Below are positions 1 to 6,498 of a stretch of DNA of 8,483 nt, in pieces. Source of the DNA: DATCRE01 sp035493595 (GTDB lineage Bacteria; Bacteroidota; Bacteroidia; Cytophagales; Cyclobacteriaceae); the NCBI GenBank assembly GCA_035493595.1, contig DATJHZ010000354.1, forward strand, positions 1-8,483, in the 5' to 3' direction. Under the pieces are notes generated by a model that ran no database searches, was not told where the DNA came from, and worked only from the letters and a program-made list of their open reading frames with translations. The position numbers and the translations under genes were made by a program. Positions within the stretch are counted from its first letter, which is position 1. Every line of letters starts with the position of its first letter.

Positions 1-30
1 CTGAATTCCGGATTCTAAATTCCATATTCT
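1..30. repeat. Imperfect 7-bp tandem repeat (NNATTCY) upstream of ppk1
   Basis: ATTC occurs at 5-8, 12-15, 19-22 and 26-29, exactly seven bases apart. The base after each ATTC alternates C, T, C, T, giving units GAATTCC, GGATTCT, AAATTCC and ATATTCT. Bases 1-2 (CT) fit the end of a further unit, so the array probably continues left of the window. A run of seven T (30-36) then leads to the ppk1 start at 38. The periodicity is seen directly. Whether it is an intergenic repeat family, a slippage-prone leader or chance cannot be told from about four units. Confidence 0.55.
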
Positions 31-37
31 TTTTTTC

Positions 38-2161
38 ATGAACGAAGCAGTATCCCCCGATAGAATTGCCCAGCAAATAGAAGAGAGTAATTACATTAGC
101 CGCGATCTTAGCTGGTTACAATTTAATTACCGCGTTTTAGATCAAGCCCGGCACACAGATAGAAGTATTTTTGACAGACTTAAATTTCTTTCCATAACGG
201 CATCTAACCTTGATGAGTTTTGTACCATACGGTTAGGGAGTCTATACAATTATCTGGATTACAATAAAGAGCGGTTTGATTACAATGGTCTTCGGGAAGA
301 ACCCTTTAGAAAATTATTGCTAGGTGAAACACAGCGATTTTTTAAAGACCAGAATGATTGTTACGTAAATGAACTAAGACCGCTATTCTCCCAGAACGGA
401 TTCTGTATTTGCGATTACAGAGACTTATCCGTTGAGAACACAGAGAAGGTAAATCAATATTTTCTGCGCACGATTTACCCGATGCTTACCCCAATGATGT
501 TTGATAATTATCATACTTTTCCAACCCTGATGAATAACAGGTTGTTGTTTGGTGTGGTAACGAAAAATACTAACGAAACTCAAAATCAACAGCGGGCATC
601 CTTCATTCAGGTGCCTAACAACCTGCCACGTTTTTATGAGATAGTGGTGGAGGATAAAATTCAGTTTGTTCCTATTGAAGACATTATCCGGAATAACATT
701 TATAATCTATTTCGGAATGTTGAAATTATAAGTACCAACATCTTCCGCATTAACCGTAATGGTGATTTTACTCTTGAAGAAAGTGAAGATATTGAATCTA
801 ACTTCCTGGAAGATTTAAAACGCAAAATCAAAACCCGTCGCTCAGGACGTGTAGTACGATTAGAGGTTGAAGAAAATCCTGATCCTTGGTTGATTCGATT
901 GCTTAAGATTCAGTGGGATCTTGACGAACATAATATTTTCTATGTTCCGAACGAGGCCATGATGGAGCTTTCGGGCTTGCTGCAGATTATTAATCATAAA
1001 GAGTTTAGAAGCAAGAGATCTCATCCGCCAGAGCAAATTAAGCCGCTGAACTTTCCAGAGATAGGCTCGCGCGATTTGTTTGAAGTTTTAAAGGAGCGTG
1101 ATATCTTATTGCATCATCCATACAACTCTATGGAGCCAGTTCTTGAGTTATTAGAAAAGGCAGCAGACGATCCTTTTGTGCTCTCCATCAAAATAACTAT
1201 TTATCGTGTTGCCAAAGAATCACGTGTAACAGCAGCACTGTTAAAAGCTGCTGAGAATGGTAAACACGTAGCGGTTCTGTTTGAAGTGAAAGCTCGTTTC
1301 GACGAAGAGAATAACTTGCGTGAAGCACAGCGCCTGCAAAAAGCAGGATGCTTTGTGATCTATGGTGTAAGTAGTTTAAAGACGCACACCAAACTTCTTC
1401 TTATCGTTCGCAAAGAAGAAGACGATAGAGTTGTTCGTTATGTACACCTCTCAAGTGGAAACTATAACGAATCGACATCAAGATTATATGTCGATATTGG
1501 CTTATTGACTACTAAGGAGATCTATGCCAATGATGTGTCTGAGTTCTTTAACGTTATAACTGGACATTCTCAGCCAACAACGTACCGAAACCTTATTACA
1601 TCGCCAAGAGATATGCGCATTCAATTGTGTAATCTCGTTAAAAAGGAAGCGGAGAACGCACGTGAAGGTTTGCCTTCTGGCATCGTGATTAAGCTGAACT
1701 CGTTACAAGACAAAGAATTAATTGATGAGTTATATGAAGCCTCACAAGCTGGTGTAACCATAAAACTCATTATAAGAGGTATGTGTTGCCTCAAGCCTGG
1801 CCGAAAAGGAGTTAGCGAAAATATCGAAGTAATTTCTATTGTAGGAGAATATCTTGAACATTCACGGATTTACTATTTCCATAACACGGGCAATCCTAAA
1901 GTATACATTGGCAGTGCAGATGCCATGGTGAGAAGCTTTGATCGTCGCATTGAATCATTGTTCTTACTAGACGATGAGTTTTTAAAAAAGCAGGCCATCA
2001 ACAACCTTCGCTTTAACTTGAAGGATAATGTTAATGCTTACATCATGAAGGAAGATGGAAGTTACGCTATCAAAGAACCAAATGGAGAACCTCCTTTCAA
2101 TGTTCACAAAGAATTCTATCGCGTAACAAGAGATATAGTGATGGAGGCAAAGTTGTTTTGA
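38..2161 (+). CDS. ppk1: Polyphosphate kinase 1 (PPK1)
   Basis: Reversibly transfers the terminal phosphate of ATP to inorganic polyphosphate, usually as a membrane-associated oligomer. The 707-residue product is full length (E. coli PPK is about 690). The N-terminal domain opens with SRDLSWLQFN (21-30) and continues through SNLDEF (56-61). The two phospholipase-D-like catalytic domains follow. H450 in KTHTKLLLI matches the phosphorylated histidine of E. coli (H435), H608 in EHSRIYYF matches the second histidine (H592), and R390 (IYRVAK) and R420 (KARFDEE) match the metal/ATP-site arginines R375 and R405. The RGMCCLKPG segment (580-588) is also typical. The ATG at 38 gives the expected N-terminus; only a T-run and a heptad repeat precede it, with no Shine-Dalgarno motif. 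RSFDRR (632-637) differs slightly from the usual RNLDRR. It lies 46 bp upstream of the flippase gene with no obvious terminator between, so read-through into the glycan genes is possible. Family assignment is secure. Confidence 0.97.
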   Translation: MNEAVSPDRIAQQIEESNYISRDLSWLQFNYRVLDQARHTDRSIFDRLKFLSITASNLDEFCTIRLGSLYNYLDYNKERFDYNGLREEPFRKLLLGETQRFFKDQNDCYVNELRPLFSQNGFCICDYRDLSVENTEKVNQYFLRTIYPMLTPMMFDNYHTFPTLMNNRLLFGVVTKNTNETQNQQRASFIQVPNNLPRFYEIVVEDKIQFVPIEDIIRNNIYNLFRNVEIISTNIFRINRNGDFTLEESEDIESNFLEDLKRKIKTRRSGRVVRLEVEENPDPWLIRLLKIQWDLDEHNIFYVPNEAMMELSGLLQIINHKEFRSKRSHPPEQIKPLNFPEIGSRDLFEVLKERDILLHHPYNSMEPVLELLEKAADDPFVLSIKITIYRVAKESRVTAALLKAAENGKHVAVLFEVKARFDEENNLREAQRLQKAGCFVIYGVSSLKTHTKLLLIVRKEEDDRVVRYVHLSSGNYNESTSRLYVDIGLLTTKEIYANDVSEFFNVITGHSQPTTYRNLITSPRDMRIQLCNLVKKEAENAREGLPSGIVIKLNSLQDKELIDELYEASQAGVTIKLIIRGMCCLKPGRKGVSENIEVISIVGEYLEHSRIYYFHNTGNPKVYIGSADAMVRSFDRRIESLFLLDDEFLKKQAINNLRFNLKDNVNAYIMKEDGSYAIKEPNGEPPFNVHKEFYRVTRDIVMEAKLF

Positions 2162-2207
2162 TCTTGTTGATTTCTTTATCGTTTATTAAAAACATTATCA
2201 TAGTGAT

Positions 2208-3656
2208 TTGATAAGTCGCGCATTTATAAAAAGTTCGTTCATTTATACGATAGCTGGTACGCTACCGATGGCGAGTGCCTTTATTTTGTTGCCGTTCTAT
2301 ATACACTACTTATCAACAAGCTCATACGGTGCTCTTTCCATTTACCTTACATTTTCTGCTCTTGTTCAGGTATTAGTTACATACAGTTTTGACACATCTC
2401 TTTACATTCATTTTCACGAACTTAAGAATGATAAGAATAAGCTATCCATTTTTGTAAGCTCGGCATTTATCTTCATGCTGATTATAAGCGTAGGTGTTGG
2501 ATTGATATTTTCAGTCTTAGGCAATATTGTTTTTGATTTGGTATTACACGACAAAAATATTTCATTCTATCCTTTTGGAATTGCATCTGTGGGAGTCGGG
2601 ATATTCCAGTCAGTGTTCAAAGTTTATAGCAGCTTATTGCAAAGCAGGCAAAAACCGGAGATATTTTTCTGGTCTAATTTGCTTTCATTTTCATTAATAG
2701 CAGCGTTTACGATAGCAGGCTTATTACTCTTTCCAGGCACACTGGTTGGACCTGTTATGGGAAGATTGTTGGCGGCTCTGATTTCAGGTTCATGGGCGTT
2801 GATTATGATATTTCGAGAGTTTGGTATTCATTTCAATTTCACGTGGCTAAAATCTTCTTTTAGTTTTAATAATTATACTTTCATCTATCAGCTTGAGCAA
2901 TGGGTAATTAATAATTTTGACAGAATGTTAATGGTGATGCTCGGGCTTCCGCTTGCTTACATAGGTGTATACGATTTTGCCATAAAATGCTTAATCGTTA
3001 TTGAACTCATAACCAACGGACTCCATAGTTCATTTTATCCTAAAATGGTGAGTCTGCTTGTGTCTCAAAAGGAAAAAGTTTCAACGCCTGAGATGAACCG
3101 ATATTATCATGGTCTAATAGCTGTGATTATGCTACTGGTTTGTGTTTGCATATTTGCTTTTCCAATTGCGATTAAACTATTTGTTTCGAAGCCGGCATTT
3201 CAGGAATCCATCCAGTACATTCCGTACCTGGCAGTTCTTTATTTTTTCAAAGCTATCCGATTATATTTCACAGCTCCGTATGGAATACTAAAATACTCCA
3301 AACCTTTGCCATTTATTTATCTGATCATTTCAGTATTGAAGATAGGACTGATGATGATACTGATTCCTAAGTTCAATGTGTTCGGGGTTATCTTTGCATC
3401 TTTTGTTGGGTATGTTGTGGAGTTACTTCTGTTAAAGTATAACCTAAGAGATAAATTTGAATTTCGATTTAACGCATTCAAGATTGTATTGGCACCGGTA
3501 CTATTAGCAGTATTAATAATGGTTCTTGAACCTACACTCTCAATTAATTATCCTTTGAGTGTTCACCTTACTTATTTGATAAGCTGTTTAATAATGCTTT
3601 TCTGGATTTATCAGAAAGAATTAAAGCTCATTGATCCCATTAAATTATTTCGCTAA
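2208..3656 (+). CDS. Wzx-type lipid-linked oligosaccharide flippase
   Basis: Predicted inner-membrane transporter of the polysaccharide biosynthesis (MOP/MATE-like) superfamily, which moves undecaprenyl-linked repeat units from cytoplasm to periplasm. The 482 residues are the usual Wzx size and almost wholly hydrophobic. I count roughly 12-14 membrane segments, for example near 12-32, 43-60, 80-100, 121-140, 153-175, 178-202, 240-265, 303-325, 333-352, 366-386, 390-409, 424-440 and 450-468. NNFDRMLMVMLG (235-246) followed by YIGVYDFAIK (251-260) is the pattern typical of Wzx proteins around the middle helices, and the N-terminal GTLPMASAFILLPFYI fits TM1. The start is a TTG at 2208: an in-frame TAA lies at 2187-2189 and the next ATG (codon 21) would cut into the first helix. 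Sequence does not fix the substrate; the next gene, a glycosyltransferase, supports a surface-glycan role. An O-antigen or teichuronic-acid-type exporter of the same superfamily is the alternative. Confidence 0.87.
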   Translation: MISRAFIKSSFIYTIAGTLPMASAFILLPFYIHYLSTSSYGALSIYLTFSALVQVLVTYSFDTSLYIHFHELKNDKNKLSIFVSSAFIFMLIISVGVGLIFSVLGNIVFDLVLHDKNISFYPFGIASVGVGIFQSVFKVYSSLLQSRQKPEIFFWSNLLSFSLIAAFTIAGLLLFPGTLVGPVMGRLLAALISGSWALIMIFREFGIHFNFTWLKSSFSFNNYTFIYQLEQWVINNFDRMLMVMLGLPLAYIGVYDFAIKCLIVIELITNGLHSSFYPKMVSLLVSQKEKVSTPEMNRYYHGLIAVIMLLVCVCIFAFPIAIKLFVSKPAFQESIQYIPYLAVLYFFKAIRLYFTAPYGILKYSKPLPFIYLIISVLKIGLMMILIPKFNVFGVIFASFVGYVVELLLLKYNLRDKFEFRFNAFKIVLAPVLLAVLIMVLEPTLSINYPLSVHLTYLISCLIMLFWIYQKELKLIDPIKLFR

Positions 3657-3677
3657 AATTTAATGATGCATTTTAGC
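3652..3677 (+). other. Perfect 8-bp hairpin at the flippase/GT56 junction
   Basis: GCTAAAAT (3652-3659) and ATTTTAGC (3670-3677) are exact reverse complements separated by a 10-base loop. The left arm contains the flippase stop codon (TAA, 3654-3656) and the right arm ends 7 bases before the GT56 start codon. No T-run follows, so it does not look like an intrinsic terminator. It could affect message stability or initiation at the downstream gene, or be chance in AT-rich DNA. Confidence 0.35.
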
Positions 3678-3684
3678 TGATGTT

Positions 3685-4779
3685 ATGAACTTACATATTG
3701 TTCCAGATAATGTTTTTACTAATCGATTTTATGAAAATATAGTCGAGCTAGGTATTCTTGATAAGAATAGAATAATAGTTCGTTCGAGTAGTGAAAAATA
3801 TGTTCACATAAAACATGACATTGTTGGAGCTCCAATGTACTCAGCAGAATTTGATTCTTATGTAGGTGATTTGAGTCAATATGAGAAGGTCTTTATCCAT
3901 ATGTTCTTACCCTTGATGTACAGATGGGTTGCTAAAAATTCTTTCAAAGAATTAAATTGGATGATATGGGGTGCAGATCTATATAATTTACCAACAAATG
4001 ATCTTGATCTTTATGATAGGCTCACATATAAAAAGTATGTTCGTTATAAATGGTCGTTAAATAATTTGCTGTATCTATTGAAGATTAGGTTTACCAATTC
4101 CATTTATAAAAAGGAAGCATATGGCAAGGTAGACAATGTGCTAACATGGATGACCAGCGAGTTTAATTTTGCATGCACACACTTACCTTTGAGCAAGAGA
4201 GTAAAGCATAAATTCTTTTTCTATGAAAATAAATTCGCTTATGAGACACTTGATAAGTATAGCCAAGAAGGGCATGCCACAAAGTCGGATATTCCCACTA
4301 TAATAATAGGTAATTCTTCCACTGCTACTTTAAATCATATTGATGTTGTTAACTATCTGCAAGAAAATGCAATTAAAGCTAACTTGTTAATTCCTGTTTC
4401 ATACGGAGATAAGCATTATGCAGATTTTTTAAGGAGGAATCTTTTATTTTATACTTATGGTAAAGTTGAGTTGGTAGATAGATACATGGCTTTTGAAGAA
4501 TACGTGACCTTTCTAATGAGTGCTGATGCAATTATTATGTATAACACACGACCTCAGGGGTATGGTAATATTTTTATTATGATGTATCTGGAAAAACCAG
4601 TGATTCTTAATGAAAAGAATATATCTGTTGCTGACTTAGATAAGAATTCTTTGAAGTGGTATTCAATAAGTGATCTTCAAAAAAACAGAGAGCTTCAAGT
4701 TTCAGGTAATCGAAAAGCTGTTACCGAATTGTTATCACACCAAAGATTACTAAAGACGTATAGTGATCTTTTTTCCTAA
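3685..4779 (+). CDS. GT56-like glycosyltransferase (WecF/Fuc4NAc transferase family)
   Basis: The 364-residue product resembles WecF, which adds 4-acetamido-4,6-dideoxygalactose (Fuc4NAc) from its TDP donor to lipid II of enterobacterial common antigen. Matching features, in order: an N-terminal strand HIVPDNVFTNRF (4-15), WMIWGADLY (92-100, WecF has WVIWGGDLY), a nucleotide-binding-type segment IIIGNSSTATLNHI (206-219) parallel to WecF GNSGDRSNEHI, LIPVSYGD (235-242, parallel to VPMGY), and TRPQGYGNI (288-296) with EKPVILNEKN (303-312), matching the ARQQGIGT and PCVLNREN region. Length is close to WecF (about 360). Bacteroidota are not known to make enterobacterial common antigen, so the acceptor is probably another lipid-linked oligosaccharide and the donor may be a different amino-deoxysugar. 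The gene follows the flippase by 28 bp, presumably in one operon. Sampled lines of it contain only about 29% G+C, below the approximately 42% sampled in ppk1 and the GT11 gene. Its stop overlaps the convergent methyltransferase gene by four bases. Confidence 0.8.
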   Translation: MNLHIVPDNVFTNRFYENIVELGILDKNRIIVRSSSEKYVHIKHDIVGAPMYSAEFDSYVGDLSQYEKVFIHMFLPLMYRWVAKNSFKELNWMIWGADLYNLPTNDLDLYDRLTYKKYVRYKWSLNNLLYLLKIRFTNSIYKKEAYGKVDNVLTWMTSEFNFACTHLPLSKRVKHKFFFYENKFAYETLDKYSQEGHATKSDIPTIIIGNSSTATLNHIDVVNYLQENAIKANLLIPVSYGDKHYADFLRRNLLFYTYGKVELVDRYMAFEEYVTFLMSADAIIMYNTRPQGYGNIFIMMYLEKPVILNEKNISVADLDKNSLKWYSISDLQKNRELQVSGNRKAVTELLSHQRLLKTYSDLFS

Positions 4780-5525
4780 TTATTCCTGGATTTTTCGACA
4801 ATCATAAAATAGCCTAAGGGGAATTGGATTCCCGTTTTTTGAGATATCTTCCTACCTACGCTTGTCTTAACAAAGATCGAGCAGATCTGTTGAATGAACA
4901 TAGCGATATACTTGCCAATGGCAGGAAAACGCATAATATTTTTGGAGATTAGATCAGTTAAGATTTCTGGTACTCCGCCTATTGGTTTTAGCAATACGAT
5001 TCTTAATGCTGAATGAGTGGCGAAATTCTCAAGTGCGTATTGAGTATATCTAAAATAATCGTGAGGTATTTCATGAAGTTTATAGAAGAATGGAACATTA
5101 AGAATTATTTTTCCTCCTGACGTTAATATCCGCGTCATTTCAGCCCATAATTTTTCTGGATATTTAATATGCTCCAGTACATCGGATAAAATGATCGTAT
5201 CGAACTCTTCATTTTTGAAAGGCAATGATTGGTTAAGATCACAGATGTAATCCAGATGCGGATTTTTGTGATTACTATTTTCCCAGTCGGCACAAGTACA
5301 ATTAGAAGCATAATTTTTATAGGCTTCGTAGAGCGGAACTCTGCCGCAGCCCAAATCAATTAAATTTCCTTTAACATGATCCTTCAAGTAAAGATCATAG
5401 TGAGTTGCTACAATATCAACAACCAACCTTGATGATATCCCAACCACGCTTTTGTTTCTGGAGCCTGTAAGTTTACCCTTCTTGTAAACAAATTTGCTCG
5501 GTTCCCAGAGTTCTGCATGTTTCAT
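4776..5525 (-). CDS. Class I SAM-dependent methyltransferase (Methyltransf_11 type)
   Basis: A 249-residue soluble protein with the Rossmann-like methyltransferase fold. Motif I is LIDLGCGR (55-62), the glycine-rich S-adenosylmethionine loop. CADWENSN (78-85) is at the acidic motif II position, DLNQSLPFKNEEFDTI (96-111) carries the motif III region, and LSDVLEHIKYPEKLW (113-127) is the typical VLEHv.d motif. GGKIILNVPF (137-146) is the post-motif strand, and HDYFRYT (155-161) is common in methyltransferases of polysaccharide clusters. The start ATG (5523-5525) is preceded on its strand by an A-rich stretch, as often in Bacteroidota. It lies 24 bp downstream of the FkbM-type gene on the same strand, so the two are probably cotranscribed. 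Its 3' end overlaps the convergent GT56 gene by four bases. The target is unknown: methylation of a glycan hydroxyl or amine is inferred from neighbours only. Confidence 0.87.
   Translation of the reverse strand: MKHAELWEPSKFVYKKGKLTGSRNKSVVGISSRLVVDIVATHYDLYLKDHVKGNLIDLGCGRVPLYEAYKNYASNCTCADWENSNHKNPHLDYICDLNQSLPFKNEEFDTIILSDVLEHIKYPEKLWAEMTRILTSGGKIILNVPFFYKLHEIPHDYFRYTQYALENFATHSALRIVLLKPIGGVPEILTDLISKNIMRFPAIGKYIAMFIQQICSIFVKTSVGRKISQKTGIQFPLGYFMIVEKSRNN
4819..4840 (+). terminator. Intrinsic-terminator-like hairpin for the rightward GT56 transcript
   Basis: GGGAAT (4819-4824) pairs perfectly with ATTCCC (4828-4833) around a three-base loop TGG. After one G come six T (4835-4840). On the plus strand this has the form of a Rho-independent terminator 40 bases past the GT56 stop codon. 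It lies within the antisense methyltransferase gene, where it encodes part of residues 229-238 (QKTGIQFPLG). The other strand has no T-run after the stem, so it would act in one direction only. The stem is short, and coding constraint could produce it by chance. Confidence 0.5.
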
Positions 5526-5549
5526 TGAAGTTTTTATTTAGGGTGTTGA

Positions 5550-6446
5550 TTAAGCATGAGATTTTTCTCGCTTGCTAATGGAGAATGGCTTTATGCTTGT
5601 GTAAGATTTATTTTGGGCAACTAATAATCCGTCCCAGGAGAAGGTTTCATTTAAATCAGCCGAGCAAAGAATTTCAAAGTTATGTTCTTCAAGGAATTTT
5701 AAACAATTGTAGTGAAGGTCATTAGAATGAGTTGATATGAAAATAAATCTGATTTTGTTGGCGTTAATAGTTTCCTCTGCACCTAACAGCATCTTGTATT
5801 CATAGCCTTGTATGTCGCTATGAAGAATATCAATAAAATTAAGATTGTGCTTCTTAAATAAATAATCTACAGAGTAGAGTGGAATAGAAGGTGTTAGATC
5901 AGTTTTCTGATCAATGAATCCAAGATCGAATGTGCCTTTAAGTTTATTTAATTTAAAATTCAGCTTGCCGAAATTCATTTTATGAGGATCCGGTTCAATC
6001 ATAAAGCATTTTGAATTTTTCACAGAAGAAGCAAACCACATTGAATAAAAGGCCCAGTAGCTCCCTAGTTCCAGCATACAACCTCCATCAGGAATGCTCT
6101 TTAAAACTTCCTGAAATACGTATTCTTCCTGTGGCTCATGTACACCTTTATTCTGTTCAATTAACAAGGTGTTACCATAATCATAATAGCTGCCTAATGT
6201 TATCTTTAAACCGTTATGCATTACCTGATGATCCTTAAAGATCACACCTGCATTTTGAGCATAATCAATCTTATTGTTATCCGAACTTGCCTTTACGATT
6301 TCAATTCGCTTTCGCCAGGTGTCGTTAAGCTTATATTTGGGATATGTCAGATTGAACCTGATATTAAAATAGTTAACCGAATTAAGAACCCGAAGGATTA
6401 GATTGTAAAAAGCGGGACGATTTTTTAGCCTTTGTTTTATATTCAT
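5550..6446 (-). CDS. FkbM family methyltransferase
   Basis: A 298-residue protein of the FkbM family, SAM-dependent O-methyltransferases often found in polysaccharide and natural-product clusters. The SAM-binding core begins at CMLELGSYWAFYSMWFA (123-139), where most members have a D-x-G-A-N-x-G loop. MIEPDPHKMNFGKLNFKLN (149-167) matches the conserved acidic EP.P..f..L..N segment, and DILHSDIQGYEYKMLLGAEE (206-225) matches the family's kiDvEGaE..vL.GA motif. IRFIFISTH (232-240) fits a later core strand. Residues 1-100 are an N-terminal extension with a tyrosine/asparagine-rich region whose role is unclear. The C-terminus is basic (SKREKSHA). The ATG at 6444-6446 lies about 20 bases downstream of a strong candidate promoter and 51 bp from the divergent fucosyltransferase gene. 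It is the first gene of a two-gene leftward unit with the methyltransferase at 4776-5525. The family is clear; the substrate, probably a sugar hydroxyl, is inferred from context. Confidence 0.87.
   Translation of the reverse strand: MNIKQRLKNRPAFYNLILRVLNSVNYFNIRFNLTYPKYKLNDTWRKRIEIVKASSDNNKIDYAQNAGVIFKDHQVMHNGLKITLGSYYDYGNTLLIEQNKGVHEPQEEYVFQEVLKSIPDGGCMLELGSYWAFYSMWFASSVKNSKCFMIEPDPHKMNFGKLNFKLNKLKGTFDLGFIDQKTDLTPSIPLYSVDYLFKKHNLNFIDILHSDIQGYEYKMLLGAEETINANKIRFIFISTHSNDLHYNCLKFLEEHNFEILCSADLNETFSWDGLLVAQNKSYTSIKPFSISKREKSHA
6403..6434 (+). promoter_or_regulatory. Weak candidate promoter for the fucosyltransferase operon
   Basis: On the plus strand, TTG (6403-6405), a 20-base spacer and TAGCCTTTG (6426-6434) resemble the Bacteroidota -33/-7 pattern, but the -7 box has three bases instead of two between TA and TTTG. 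It lies inside the 5' coding end of the divergent FkbM gene and would start transcription near 6440, leaving a leader of about 55-60 bases before 6498. The mismatch makes this tentative. Confidence 0.25.
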
Positions 6447-6468
6447 TCACTGCCTATTTTAGAGCCTT

Positions 6469-6498
6469 CAAAAGTAAAGATAACTACTTAGTTTTCAA
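6469..6498 (-). promoter_or_regulatory. Bacteroidota-type promoter for the leftward methyltransferase pair
   Basis: Read on the minus strand, TTG (6498-6496), a 19-base spacer and TACTTTTG (6476-6469) match the Bacteroidota promoter pattern TTG-N19-TAnnTTTG without mismatch in the fixed bases. Transcription would start near 6463, about 15-20 bases before the FkbM start codon at 6446. The -33 element includes the first base of the divergent fucosyltransferase start codon (6498). Position and spacing support the call; the motif is short enough that chance is not excluded. Confidence 0.6.

Noticed and set aside
2162..2207. Possible promoter or terminator between ppk1 and the flippase gene
   Set aside because: No TAnnTTTG box with a spaced TTG, and no GC-containing stem followed by a T-run; only a weak 6-bp inverted repeat at the start codon.
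5135..5359. Minus-strand 74-codon open frame inside the class I methyltransferase gene
   Set aside because: Lies entirely within a well-supported gene on the same strand in another frame and shows no recognisable motif.
5558..5569. GAGA/TCTC four-base stem around TTTT near the end of the FkbM gene, considered as a terminator
   Set aside because: The stem is too short, it lies in coding sequence, and the downstream methyltransferase gene appears cotranscribed.
6011..6401. Two overlapping plus-strand open frames (75 and 61 codons) opposite the FkbM gene
   Set aside because: Antisense to a gene with clear family motifs; their sequences look like random translation with no domain.
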